Counted from the stretch's first letter, positions 1-7,571 are shown. The stretch: 32,655 nucleotides of DNA from Oscillospiraceae bacterium (GCA_031261585.1 JAISJJ010000147.1:1-32655), one strand, 5' to 3'. Numbers and translations: made by a program. The notes: a model not told the origin generated them from the sequence alone.

Positions 1-127
1 AAAGGGGGTGCCGTCCGCAGACGGCGGGGGTTTGTTCCCCGTCCCGTTCCCGTCCGCAGACGGCGGGGGTTTGTTCCCCGTCCTGTTCCCGTCCGCAGAC
101 GGCGGTGTTTGCCCCCGTCCTGTTCCC
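1..127. repeat. 39-bp tandem array of the CGCA-loop hairpin element
   Basis: Three head-to-tail copies begin at positions 11, 50 and 89, giving a period of 39 bp. Each contains GCCGTC-CGCA-GACGGC, a 6-bp stem with a CGCA loop, followed by a G-run and C-run pair that can also fold. The third copy is slightly degenerate. The first bases of the window (AAAGGGGGTG) are the right half of the neighbouring outer hairpin seen in complete copies elsewhere, so the element continues beyond the left edge. It lies downstream of the terminator of the adjacent minus-strand foldase gene. Confidence 0.85.
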
Positions 128-157
128 CTCGGCAGTTGACAGCGCAACAAACATAAA

Positions 158-185
158 AAACGGCACCGTTTTCACGGTGCCGTTT
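158..185 (-). terminator. Rho-independent terminator of the foldase gene
   Basis: An 11-bp perfect stem (158-168 with 175-185) and a 6-nt loop lie just past the stop codon of the minus-strand gene ending at 199. Read on the minus strand the stem is followed by a T run (plus-strand A155-A160), the classical intrinsic terminator layout. Confidence 0.85.
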
Positions 186-198
186 CGCATTATAAAAC

Positions 199-1338
199 CT
201 AATTTGCGGCGGAGAAGGTGATGTCCGCCTTGTCTCTCGGGAACAGCGTTGCGAGGTCAATCGTTTTTAGCTTCGCGGCGAGCGTGAGGTTGGGCGTCAA
301 CTGCTCTATCTCGTCGTTGAGCATCTCGTCGAAACTCGCCATCGCGAGTTCGAGCTTCACGGTGTCGCGCATCGTGTCCTGCTGCTGCAATATCGTCATG
401 TCGTAGTCGAGCGGCAGGCGGTAGATGATGTGGTATCCGTAGGTGCTCTCGACGTACTGCGGCGTGTAGTGACCTAAGGCGAGATCGCGCGTCGCGTTCT
501 CAAACTCGGACACCATCTGTTTCGTGGTGAACGTGTAGCCCGTCAGCGGTTCGCCGTTGTCCTCGTTGTACTGAACCATGAGATCGGTGAAGTACGCGTC
601 GAAATCGTCGCCGTCGAACGCCGCGAGTTTCGTGAGAACCTCGTTCGCGAGTACGCGTTTTGCCGCGATCTCGGCGGCGGACAGCGGTTGACGCGTCGCG
701 GAATCGACCGTCATGAGCAGGATATGCTTCGCGTGAAACACCTCGGCTTCGCTGAAATAGTCCTCGATCTGCTCGTCCGTGACCGCGAGCGCGCTCGCGT
801 ACTTTTCCTTGACCAGCAGGTATTTCAAGGTGTTGACGGTGTTGACGTACTTGAACTCGTCGAGTGTGGCGTGGAAATACGACCACAGCAGCGACTCCGC
901 CGACGTGGTTTCCGTCGTGTTGTTCTCCAAGTACGACGCGAACTGGACTTCAAGCGCGGCGAGTTGCTCCTCCGTCAGCGTAAAACCCTGCGCGCGCGCC
1001 TTGCGCTCGACGGCGGCGAGTTGCATGGCGTACTCTATCGAGTCGTCGAGCACCGATTGGCGCAACGCTTTTCCCGCGTCGGTGTCGGCATAAAACGCGT
1101 CGACCCCCGACGCGGTTATCGAGTCTTTATAGGTGCGGGCGAGGAAGAAAAACAACTGCTCCCATGTCATGGCGATATCGTCGCCTGTGACGACCTTGTC
1201 TTTCGCGTCAAACTGCGCGAACGCCGCGTCGTACACGTCGCCGTCGCCCGACGGTTTCGTCCCGCCGCACGCGGCAAGCGACAGCAACATAACGGCGGCG
1301 ATAAGTACCGCGATTAATCTCGACTTATGTGATCTCAT
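199..1338 (-). CDS. PrsA/SurA-like peptidyl-prolyl isomerase lipoprotein
   Basis: Predicted extracytoplasmic foldase, 379 residues. A basic n-region and hydrophobic stretch end in a lipobox LAAC with Cys24 as the likely lipidated residue. A SurA-type helical N-domain (about 50-195) precedes a parvulin-like PPIC domain (about 200-320). The motif AKHILL at the start of that domain and YGYHIIYRL near its end are typical of parvulins. In Gram-positive bacteria such lipoproteins assist folding of secreted proteins outside the membrane. The ATG is preceded by AAAGGA at good spacing, and a promoter lies at 1380-1409. The gene ends in a strong terminator and appears monocistronic. Isomerase activity itself is inferred; some family members act only as chaperones. 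Confidence 0.85.
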   Translation of the reverse strand: MRSHKSRLIAVLIAAVMLLSLAACGGTKPSGDGDVYDAAFAQFDAKDKVVTGDDIAMTWEQLFFFLARTYKDSITASGVDAFYADTDAGKALRQSVLDDSIEYAMQLAAVERKARAQGFTLTEEQLAALEVQFASYLENNTTETTSAESLLWSYFHATLDEFKYVNTVNTLKYLLVKEKYASALAVTDEQIEDYFSEAEVFHAKHILLMTVDSATRQPLSAAEIAAKRVLANEVLTKLAAFDGDDFDAYFTDLMVQYNEDNGEPLTGYTFTTKQMVSEFENATRDLALGHYTPQYVESTYGYHIIYRLPLDYDMTILQQQDTMRDTVKLELAMASFDEMLNDEIEQLTPNLTLAAKLKTIDLATLFPRDKADITFSAAN

Positions 1339-1355
1339 GATAAAATTCCTTTCGG

Positions 1356-1384
1356 TTGCGTAAACGTAATGCGTCTGCTATAAT
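1356..1384 (+). promoter_or_regulatory. Plus-strand promoter-like site reading antisense to the solute-binding gene
   Basis: TTGCGT (1356-1361), a 17-bp spacer and a perfect TATAAT (1379-1384) preceded by TG at 1376-1377 form an extended -10 promoter. No plus-strand gene follows. A transcript starting near 1391 would run antisense through the 3' end of the gene at 1430-2227. It overlaps the minus-strand promoter of the foldase gene. Confidence 0.45.
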
Positions 1385-1409
1385 AACACACTTTCACCCG
1401 AGAGTGCAA
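1380..1409 (-). promoter_or_regulatory. Promoter of the foldase gene
   Basis: On the minus strand, TTGCAC (plus 1404-1409), an 18-bp spacer and TATTAT (plus 1380-1385) lie about 42 bp upstream of the ATG at 1338. This is a plausible housekeeping sigma-A site. Confidence 0.5.
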
Positions 1410-1429
1410 CAAATTTTCTGTGAACATTC

Positions 1430-2227
1430 TCATTTTCGCGTCACGACAAACAGTTCGAGCGTCGCGTACGGCACCGAGTACACGGCGCGCGACGCGTCCT
1501 CCTCCGCTCCGAACTCCCAGCACATCGCGAAATACGACTCGCGCCCGAGCCGCACCGTGTCGAGCAGTTTCGCGTCGGGAAACGACTCGATCTCAAGCGC
1601 GACACCGAGTTTTGCGCATATCAGCCGCGCCACGTCCACGGCAAAACCCGACGGCTCGCCGCCCTCGTACGACACGTACGGCGGGTACGGTGTCGCGGGC
1701 AGCGCGAGCGTCAGCGTCCCGTCGCCCGACGGCGTGGGAATCGACACCGCCGCGCCGTTCGCGAAATAGTGTTTGTGCAGCGCGGCAAGCGTTCCCGCGT
1801 CTCGCAACGCCGTGATCGCGCCGCCTATCGCCAGTTTGAGATCGGGGTATTCCGTCTGCGACGCAACGCGCAGATCGAGCGCGTACAGCGGCTCGGACAG
1901 CACGCGCAACCCGCCCGACGACGACACAATCGCCGCCGCTGACTCGGCGTCGGTGATCGCGCAGTCTATCGCGCCGAGCCGCAGATCGGCGGACATCGCG
2001 GCGGCGGTCTGATACTCCCGCGCCGTGCCGTAACGCCCCGCGAACGCCGCGCTGACCGTTCCCGCGACGTACCCGATCACGCGCCCCGCAACGTCCGCGT
2101 TCGAGTTCACCGTCGACGGCGGCGTTTTTGAGCACGACGAAAACGACACCGCGAGCGTCAGCGCGAGTGCGATTGTCACGAGTGTTTTATATGTGTGGCG
2201 GCGGTTGCCGCATGTTTTTGAGAACAT
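1430..2227 (-). CDS. Extracellular solute-binding lipoprotein (SBP_bac_3-like)
   Basis: 265 residues. A basic N-terminus, a hydrophobic segment (about 15-30) and Cys32 in a weak lipobox (FSSC) suggest a lipoprotein. The rest resembles family-3 amino-acid binding proteins of ABC importers: an early lobe (AGRYGTAREY), the DAAITD-like element written here as GAIDCAITDAESAAA, and a C-terminal lobe with PPYVSYEGGEPSGFAVD. Family-3 proteins capture polar amino acids or similar ligands outside the membrane. No permease or ATPase gene is adjacent, so the partner transporter must be elsewhere, or the protein is an orphan sensor. The ATG lies only 8 nt from a consensus -10 box and has no Shine-Dalgarno sequence. 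Confidence 0.7.
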   Translation of the reverse strand: MFSKTCGNRRHTYKTLVTIALALTLAVSFSSCSKTPPSTVNSNADVAGRVIGYVAGTVSAAFAGRYGTAREYQTAAAMSADLRLGAIDCAITDAESAAAIVSSSGGLRVLSEPLYALDLRVASQTEYPDLKLAIGGAITALRDAGTLAALHKHYFANGAAVSIPTPSGDGTLTLALPATPYPPYVSYEGGEPSGFAVDVARLICAKLGVALEIESFPDAKLLDTVRLGRESYFAMCWEFGAEEDASRAVYSVPYATLELFVVTRK

Positions 2228-2235
2228 AGTGTGTT

Positions 2236-2264
2236 ATTATATCAGATATACGCCGCCGCGTCAA
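2236..2264 (-). promoter_or_regulatory. Strong promoter directly abutting the solute-binding gene start
   Basis: On the minus strand, TTGACG (plus 2259-2264), exactly 17 bp and TATAAT (plus 2236-2241) preceded by TG form a near-consensus extended -10 promoter. Only 8 nt separate the -10 box from the ATG at 2227. Transcription would therefore begin at or next to the start codon, predicting a leaderless mRNA. Confidence 0.7.
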
Positions 2265-2310
2265 TGGGCGCAATTGGCAATGGTGCGCTGCCGCATTTAC
2301 TCTTTCACTC

Positions 2311-2425
2311 GTCATTGCGAGCCGCGCGAAGCAATCCAGAACACGTTTCTCCGTCCCGGTCCTCGTAAAACGTGAGCTTGGACGAGGTTACGGGGGACTG
2401 GATTGCTTCGTGCGCTCGCAATGAC
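2311..2425. repeat. MITE-like element with GTCATTGCGAG terminal inverted repeats, copy 1
   Basis: A 115-bp element is bounded by inverted repeats beginning GTCATTGCGAGC and extending about 26 bp inward to GAAGCAATCC with small differences. It has no coding capacity. A second copy lies at 23669-23791. Elements with this end sequence are common in diverse bacterial genomes. The rest of the 2228-2534 gap holds the promoter of the preceding gene and the terminator of the next. Confidence 0.8.
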
Positions 2426-2480
2426 GGGAGTTGGAACGCGAAAAAAAGTAAATGGAGTCCCACGCAATGCAGAACAAACA

Positions 2481-2510
2481 GCAACGGCGGGTCTTGCGAC
2501 CCGCCGTTGC
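2481..2510 (-). terminator. Terminator of the SleB-type hydrolase gene
   Basis: A perfect 13-bp stem (2481-2493 with 2498-2510) and a 4-nt loop lie 24 bp past the stop codon at 2535. On the minus strand the stem is followed by a T-rich stretch (TGTTTGTTCT). Confidence 0.75.
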
Positions 2511-2534
2511 CCTGCGTTTTACGTTACATTCGCG

Positions 2535-3389
2535 CTATAAGAAGAAGTAGTGACCGCCTATGGTTGCGTTGTTTACGCGGTTATGCCCCGCCCAGCAGTT
2601 GAGCGACTGCGCGAAGTATATCGCCTCGCCGACGACATTTACACCGTCGAGCGCGAGTGCGGCGGCGGCGATGCAGTCGCGGCTCGGCGTGTTGTAGATC
2701 GCGCCCGAGTACGCGGGCGTGAACTGTACGCCCGAGCGGTTATCGAAGATCACATCTTTCACCGTGTTCGGATGCCACGGGTCGTTTTTGCGGTTCATCA
2801 CGACGTTGCCGACGGCGATCTTGCCCTCAAACGGTTCGCCGCGCGCCTCCGCGCTGATGATGCGCGACATCCAATACAAGTCGTCGCTGTCGTAGCTCGT
2901 GGGGGCTATCGGTCCGCTGTTCGGACCGAGCGGCGCGATGTACGCCGTGCGCAACGCGTCCGACCACTCCACCGCCGCGCCGAACGCCCGCGCGAGCAGA
3001 CGCACGGGGGCGTACACGTTGTCGCCTATCGTGCGGACACCCGTCGGAACGTAGATGTAATTGCCGTTCGCGACGAGATAGTGATCCCCGCTCCGCACCT
3101 CCATCTCAAGCCCTGCGGCTACGACGTACGTTGCGCCGCCCGACTCCGTCGCGGTGCCGCCGAGCGTCTCGGCGAACAGCCGCACGTTGACATACGTGGT
3201 GTCGTCTATAAGCCTGCCGCCGATTGACCGCTGAAACGGGAGCCCGTGCGAGAAGATTACGGGTACCTCGTTCTGCATTTTGCGTGGTGCTGCGATAATT
3301 GAGCCGACGTTCAAGAGTATTGCGCTCACCGCCAAAGCGGTTATGGACAGACGCCATTTTCGCAATCGTACCTTGGTCTGTGCTTTCAT
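2535..3389 (-). CDS. Cell-wall hydrolase, SleB/CwlJ type, with copper-amine-oxidase-like N-domain
   Basis: 284 residues. A basic N-terminus and one hydrophobic segment (about 15-34) act as signal or anchor. Residues about 45-140 match the copper amine oxidase N-terminal-like stalk common in secreted clostridial proteins (VRLLARAFGAAVEWSD). Residues about 168-284 form a Hydrolase_2 domain: SRIISAEARGEPFEGKIAVG, including the catalytic-type Glu of the SAEARGE motif, and a C-terminal NNATIGGHYFF. This family cleaves peptidoglycan, in Bacillus the spore cortex during germination. A spore role is only inferred because the family also occurs in vegetative cells. The ATG has GGAAAGG upstream. The 5' leader carries two GC-rich hairpins (see 3406-3439). 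Confidence 0.85.
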   Translation of the reverse strand: MKAQTKVRLRKWRLSITALAVSAILLNVGSIIAAPRKMQNEVPVIFSHGLPFQRSIGGRLIDDTTYVNVRLFAETLGGTATESGGATYVVAAGLEMEVRSGDHYLVANGNYIYVPTGVRTIGDNVYAPVRLLARAFGAAVEWSDALRTAYIAPLGPNSGPIAPTSYDSDDLYWMSRIISAEARGEPFEGKIAVGNVVMNRKNDPWHPNTVKDVIFDNRSGVQFTPAYSGAIYNTPSRDCIAAAALALDGVNVVGEAIYFAQSLNCWAGHNRVNNATIGGHYFFL

Positions 3390-3405
3390 TTTTCGTTTCC
3401 TTTCC

Positions 3406-3439
3406 CGGGGCGACGCCCCGACGCGGAACCGCGTTCCGC
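3406..3439 (-). other. Two GC-rich hairpins in the leader of the wall-hydrolase gene
   Basis: Self-complementary CGGGGCGACGCCCCG (3406-3420) and a 7-bp stem GCGGAAC-CGC-GTTCCGC (3423-3439) lie immediately upstream of the Shine-Dalgarno sequence of the gene starting at 3389. They could limit ribosome access or simply be repeat debris. Confidence 0.4.
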
Positions 3440-3501
3440 ATGATATGCCACAACTTCTGTGCCGAGATGAGTTTGAGATTTCTCAATCTCGGACATTTAC
3501 G

Positions 3502-3517
3502 AATTATACGTATAATT
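3502..3517. promoter_or_regulatory. Perfect 16-bp palindrome containing TATAAT on both strands
   Basis: AATTATACGTATAATT is exactly self-complementary and reads TATAAT on each strand. It stands out as AT-rich in GC-rich surroundings, about 110 bp upstream of the wall-hydrolase start. It may be an operator or a -10 region; no good -35 was found at standard spacing. Confidence 0.35.
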
Positions 3518-3637
3518 TTCGCAAAATGAAGTGTTTCGCGTCGAAAAGCTGACTTTTTGGTACCGCAACCGTGATAAATCAGCGCGCCCGACAGTGTTTG
3601 ACACGATTCGCGGGTGGGGGTTTTAGCGCAACCCTAT

Positions 3638-3713
3638 GTAGGGGCGGGGTTCACCCGCCCTTTTGTGTTGTGTATACGAAATATGCGCAAGGGCGGGTGA
3701 ACCCCGCCCCTAC
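3638..3713. repeat. Inverted pair of GTAGGGG elements (REPIN-like)
   Basis: Two perfect 25-bp arms (3638-3662 and 3689-3713) are separated by 26 bp. Each arm is itself a small hairpin with GGGCGGG and CCCGCCC half-sites. It sits upstream of the mscS promoter and could form a long cruciform or RNA hairpin. Confidence 0.85.
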
Positions 3714-3786
3714 GACTACGCGAATCATAATTGCGGTGCCGATAATTATCAACGCAATGTATCCGTGCCACGCCGACAACAAAACC

Positions 3787-3815
3787 TTGATTGCCGCACG
3801 ATTTTGTGATACAAT
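3787..3815 (+). promoter_or_regulatory. Promoter of the mscS-pdxY-ptb-buk operon
   Basis: TTGATT (3787-3792), a 17-bp spacer and TACAAT (3810-3815) with an upstream TG (3807-3808) form an extended -10 sigma-A site 38 bp before the ATG at 3853. The ribosome binding site AAGGGAG is at 3841-3847. Confidence 0.7.
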
Positions 3816-3852
3816 ACAATAACCACCTACAATTCACAGCAAGGGAGTCTCT

Positions 3853-4719
3853 ATGGGCAGTCTACTGGAAAAGCTCGGCATCACCAACCCCGCGCTCGTG
3901 CTCACGCTGCGCATTGTGCTTGCCGTGCTTGTGTGTACGGTCGCGATAATGGTCATCAAATCCGTCTCGGGGTTTATCGAGAAGCGCGACAGGGTCAAGG
4001 CGAAGCATCTCGGGCATCTGCGGCTCGTGCGGTACGTGCTGACGGTGGTCATCGTACTCGCGGCTGTCATGACGGTGTTCTCGGGCAGCGCGAAAGACGC
4101 GATTAACAAGACGCTCGCGGGCTCGGGAATAATCGCGGTCGTGCTGTCAATCGCGTGTCAGGAGCCGATCGGCAATCTGTGTTCGGGGCTGATTCTCATA
4201 CTGACGCAGCCGTTCCGCGTCGGCGACATCGTGCGCTACATCGACGACGACATCGTGGGTTACGTCGTGGAGACAAACCTCATGCACACGATCATACGCA
4301 CGTTTGAGAACCGACGCGTCATCGTGCCGAACTCCGTGCTGAACAAGTCCTCGCTCGAAAATTGGAGTTACCGACAGCACCGCATCAACGAGGCACTCGT
4401 GTTCACGGTCACGTACAACTCGGATTACGAGCGCGGCATGGAGGAGATACGCGACGCGGTCATGTCGCACCCGAATTTCTCGGACGCGCGCTCAGCGGCG
4501 CAAAAGAGATCGGGCGACCCCGCCGTTGAGGTCGCCGTGAGCGGCATTGAGGAGCGCGGGGTCAACCTGCGCGTGCGCATCTGGGCGGACAACGCCGAGA
4601 TTCTGTACACGATGAAGAGCGATATTTTGATAGATATTTTGCGACGTTTTGAAAAGATCGGCGTGTCGCTCGCGTACCCGACACAGACCGTCGTCATCGG
4701 GAAAGAGGTGCAGCCGTGA
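3853..4719 (+). CDS. MscS-family small-conductance mechanosensitive channel
   Basis: 288 residues. Three membrane segments are visible (about 13-37, 60-80 and 90-115). The pore-lining third helix is followed by the hallmark beta-domain entry QPFRVGDIV and the phrase ENRRVIVPNSVL typical of MscS. A cytoplasmic alpha/beta tail follows. These channels open under membrane tension to release solutes during osmotic downshock. Length matches the E. coli MscS class (about 286). It is the first gene of an operon: its stop overlaps the next start by 4 bp (GTGA). Why a channel is joined to vitamin B6 and butyrate genes is not evident. Confidence 0.92.
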   Translation: MGSLLEKLGITNPALVLTLRIVLAVLVCTVAIMVIKSVSGFIEKRDRVKAKHLGHLRLVRYVLTVVIVLAAVMTVFSGSAKDAINKTLAGSGIIAVVLSIACQEPIGNLCSGLILILTQPFRVGDIVRYIDDDIVGYVVETNLMHTIIRTFENRRVIVPNSVLNKSSLENWSYRQHRINEALVFTVTYNSDYERGMEEIRDAVMSHPNFSDARSAAQKRSGDPAVEVAVSGIEERGVNLRVRIWADNAEILYTMKSDILIDILRRFEKIGVSLAYPTQTVVIGKEVQP

Positions 4720-5555
4720 AACGCGTACTCGCCATTCACGACATCTCGGGCGTGGGCAAATGCTCGCTGACCGTCGCGCTGCCGATCATCTCAGCGTGCG
4801 GGGTCGAGTGCGCCGCCGCGCCGACCGCCGTGCTGTCCACGCACACGGGCGGTTTCGAGGGGTACACGTTCCGCGATTTGACGGACGATCTCGCGCCGAT
4901 GTTCGCGCACTGGGACGCGTTGGGCGTGAAATTCGACGCCGCGTACTCGGGCTATCTCGGCTCCGCGCGGCAGATTGCGATCGTCGAACAGGCGTTCTCC
5001 CGTGTGCGCGACACGGGCGGCGTGATCATCGTCGATCCCGTGATGGCGGACAACGGGACGCTGTACGCGTCGTTTCCGCCCGATTTTCCCGACGGTATGC
5101 GCTCCCTGTGCGAGCGCGCGGACATCATTCTGCCGAACATGACGGAGTCCGCGCTGATGCTCGGCGAAGCGTACGTCGCGGGACCGTACACGCGCGAGTA
5201 CGTCGACGGACTGTTGCGGCGGCTCGCGGTTCTGCCGCGCCGCGTCGCGGTCGTCACAGGCGTATATTTCGGCGACGAGCAGCTCGGCGCGGCGGCGATT
5301 GACCGCGAGACGGGCGAGATATCGTACGCGCTCGCACCCAAAATCGACGGCATGTACCACGGCACGGGCGATGTGTTCGCGAGTGTGTTCGTCGGCGCGT
5401 ATTTGCGCGGACTCGCGGTGCCGCGCGCGTTGCAGATCGCGGCGGACTTCACGTCGCGCACCGTTTTGCGCACGAAACTTGCGGGTACCGAGCCTCGCTA
5501 CGGCGTGGCGTTTGAACCCGAACTCGGCGCGCTCGCGCGGGAGCTTGACTTATGA
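4716..5555 (+). CDS. Pyridoxamine/pyridoxal kinase (PdxY/ThiD-like ribokinase family)
   Basis: 279 residues with the ribokinase/PfkB fold. The N-terminal MKRVLAIHDISGVGKCS matches pyridoxal/pyridoxamine kinases. VDPVMADNG and the C-terminal GTGDVFAS signature carry the anion hole and catalytic Asp. The enzyme phosphorylates pyridoxamine or pyridoxal with ATP in B6 salvage. The start is GTG at 4716 with GAGGTG upstream, overlapping the mscS stop by 4 bp; its own stop overlaps the ptb ATG by 4 bp. The tight overlaps imply translational coupling. Exact substrate (pyridoxamine versus hydroxymethylpyrimidine) cannot be settled by eye, but the IHDISGVGKCS start favours the B6 enzymes. Confidence 0.85.
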   Translation: MKRVLAIHDISGVGKCSLTVALPIISACGVECAAAPTAVLSTHTGGFEGYTFRDLTDDLAPMFAHWDALGVKFDAAYSGYLGSARQIAIVEQAFSRVRDTGGVIIVDPVMADNGTLYASFPPDFPDGMRSLCERADIILPNMTESALMLGEAYVAGPYTREYVDGLLRRLAVLPRRVAVVTGVYFGDEQLGAAAIDRETGEISYALAPKIDGMYHGTGDVFASVFVGAYLRGLAVPRALQIAADFTSRTVLRTKLAGTEPRYGVAFEPELGALARELDL

Positions 5556-6460
5556 AACTCACTAAAATCTCGGACTTCGCGACGCTTGCGCGTGAGCGTG
5601 ACCCCGTCTGCGTCGCCGTCGTCGCAGCGCACGAGGTCACGACACTCGACGCGATTGTCCACGCCGCGCGCGACGGTCTGATCACCGCGCGGCTGTACGG
5701 CGACGCGCGCAAAATCGCGTCTCTGCTGCCGCCTGACGCACCCGATTTCGCGGTTATCGACGCCGAGGACAACGCGGACGCGCTCGAACGCGCCGTAGAG
5801 GACGTTCAACGCGGCGTGTGCGGCGCGCTGATGAAAGGCGATATCGACACCGCGACGTTTCTGCGCGCCGTTGTGCGCCCCGAAAACGGGCTGCGCGGCG
5901 ATTCGGGTTCGCGCCTGTCCGTCGTCGGGTTCTACGACCCGAGCGCGTACCACAAACTCGTCGCCGTCACCGATTTCGGCATGAATGAGGCACCCGACGC
6001 GGACGCGAAACAGGAGATCATCATCAACACTGTGAAACTCCTGCGAAACCTCGGCATATCGCGCCCGAAAGTCGCCGTGCTGTCCGACACTGAGCGCGTT
6101 AGTGCGCGCGTACCCGCGTCGGTCGATGCCGCCGAGCTGAAACGACGCTGGCTGAACGGCGCAATACCCGACTGCATACTCGAGGGACCTATACCGTTCG
6201 ACCTCGCCGTGTCGCGCGCCGCCGCCGACACCAAGGGGTACATATCAGAGGTCGCGGGCGATGCCGATCTGCTCGTCGTACCCGATATCGCGGCGGGCAA
6301 TATCCTTGTCAAGGCACTGACGATCTGGGGCGGCTGCGGCACGGCGGGTACCGTTCTCGGCGCGCGCGTACCCGTCATCATGACCTCGCGCTCCGCCGAC
6401 CCGCTCGACAAATACCACTCGATAGCACTCGCGGCTGTCGCGGGAGGTGCTCATGGGTGA
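5552..6460 (+). CDS. ptb: Phosphate butyryltransferase
   Basis: 302 residues, the usual length of Ptb. It belongs to the phosphate acetyl/butyryl transferase family: GALMKGDIDTATFLRAV, ADTKGYISEVAGDADLLVVPDI and the closing GARVPVIMTSRSADP-DKYHSIALA block are family hallmarks. It converts butyryl-CoA and phosphate to butyryl phosphate plus CoA, the step before butyrate kinase. The immediate, 8-bp overlapping buk gene supports Ptb rather than Pta. Substrates could also be branched-chain acyl-CoAs, as in Bacillus. The ATG overlaps the preceding kinase stop by 4 bp. Confidence 0.92.
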   Translation: MKLTKISDFATLARERDPVCVAVVAAHEVTTLDAIVHAARDGLITARLYGDARKIASLLPPDAPDFAVIDAEDNADALERAVEDVQRGVCGALMKGDIDTATFLRAVVRPENGLRGDSGSRLSVVGFYDPSAYHKLVAVTDFGMNEAPDADAKQEIIINTVKLLRNLGISRPKVAVLSDTERVSARVPASVDAAELKRRWLNGAIPDCILEGPIPFDLAVSRAAADTKGYISEVAGDADLLVVPDIAAGNILVKALTIWGGCGTAGTVLGARVPVIMTSRSADPLDKYHSIALAAVAGGAHG

Positions 6461-7571
6461 ACGTATTCTCGCGATAAATCCCGGCTCGACGTCGACGAAG
6501 ATCGCGCTGTTCGACGGCGCGGACGGTGCGCTGCATGAGCTGTTCAGCGTCAAGGCGGCGCACACGTCGGAGGAGTTGACGCAGTTCCCGACCATTCAGT
6601 CGCAACTGCAATTCCGCACGCGCGTCGTTGAGGAGACGCTGACGGCACAGGGTTTCGCGCTGTCCGATATCGACGCGTTCGTCGGTCGCGGCGGCGGTCT
6701 GATGCCGCTCGTCGGCGGTACGTACGCCGTGAACGCGCTGCTGCTCGACCACGCGTCGCGCGGCATGAACGGCACTCACCCCGCGCAACTCGCGGCGCAG
6801 ATTTGCGACAATTACGCGAAACGGTACGGCAAGCGCGCGTTTGTCGTCGACCCGCCGAACACCGACGAGTTCGACGAGGTGGCGCGTCCCACGGGGTTGC
6901 GCGGCGTGTACCGCGAGTCGAGCGTCCACGCGCTGAACCAAAAAGAGGTCGCGCGGCGGTACTGCGCGGCGCACGGACTGCGATACGAGGACGCGAACTT
7001 CGTCGTCGCGCACATCGGCGGCGGCGTATCCGTCACGGCGCACAGACGCGGGCGCATGGTCGACTCAAACGACACGTTGCGCGGCTCGGGTCCCATGTCT
7101 CCGACGCGCGCGGGCGATTTGCCGTACATCGATGTGATCGAACTCGCGTACTCGGGCGAGTACTCAAAAACGCGTCTCGTCGACCGTCTCAATCGGCGCG
7201 GCGGGTTCACGGACATCTTCGGCACGTCGGACATGCGCGAGATTGAAGCCCTCGCCGAGACGGGGGATCGCCGCGCCGTGCTGTACCGCAACGCGATGAT
7301 TCACCAGCTCGCGAAATACGCGGGTGCGATGGCGGCTGTGCTGAACGGCGAGGTCGACGCGGTGATTCTCACGGGCGGCGTGACGCGGTGGACGGACTTC
7401 GCGGAACGTCTCGCGGCGCGCGTGCGTTGGATTGCCGAGGTAGCCGTCGTGGCGGGTGAGTTCGAGATGGAAGCACTCGCGGCGGGCGCGTTGCGTGTGT
7501 TGCGCGGCGAGGAAAAGGCAAGAGAGTACACGGGAGAAGCGGTGTGGGGGCAATTAACAGTTAACAATTGA
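6453..7571 (+). CDS. buk: Butyrate kinase
   Basis: 372 residues of the acetokinase superfamily. The N-terminal phosphate loop NPGSTSTKIALF is the butyrate-kinase form (acetate kinases have NAGSSSLK). GGGVSVTAHRRGRMVDSND, SGPMSPTRAGDLP and VILTGGV follow in order. It makes ATP and butyrate from butyryl phosphate. ATG at 6453 is chosen over an in-frame GTG at 6447 because GGGAGG (6442-6447) is the ribosome binding site. The last residues GQLTVNN and the TGA stop are encoded inside the TTAACA/TTGACA heptad repeat at 7554-7581, so the C-terminus is set by a repeat. Butyrate kinases are usually about 355 residues. Confidence 0.93.
   Translation: MGERILAINPGSTSTKIALFDGADGALHELFSVKAAHTSEELTQFPTIQSQLQFRTRVVEETLTAQGFALSDIDAFVGRGGGLMPLVGGTYAVNALLLDHASRGMNGTHPAQLAAQICDNYAKRYGKRAFVVDPPNTDEFDEVARPTGLRGVYRESSVHALNQKEVARRYCAAHGLRYEDANFVVAHIGGGVSVTAHRRGRMVDSNDTLRGSGPMSPTRAGDLPYIDVIELAYSGEYSKTRLVDRLNRRGGFTDIFGTSDMREIEALAETGDRRAVLYRNAMIHQLAKYAGAMAAVLNGEVDAVILTGGVTRWTDFAERLAARVRWIAEVAVVAGEFEMEALAAGALRVLRGEEKAREYTGEAVWGQLTVNN

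Larger units (their letters stand above)
3390..3852. other. Divergent intergenic region, 463 bp
   Basis: From left to right it holds two leader hairpins of the minus-strand hydrolase gene (3406-3420 and 3423-3439), a small inverted repeat GAGATTTCTCAATCTC (3475-3490), a perfect 16-bp palindrome (3502-3517), an inverted pair of the GTAGGGG element (3638-3713) and the promoter of the plus-strand mscS operon (3787-3815). No protein-coding gene is supported. Confidence 0.75.

Noticed and set aside
1..127. CRISPR array
   Set aside because: The 39-bp units abut without unique spacers and are fully explained by the hairpin repeat family; no cas gene is present.
3571..3837. Short open frames on both strands in the mscS upstream region
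   Set aside because: They are created by the perfect 25-bp inverted repeats and have no ribosome binding site or family resemblance.
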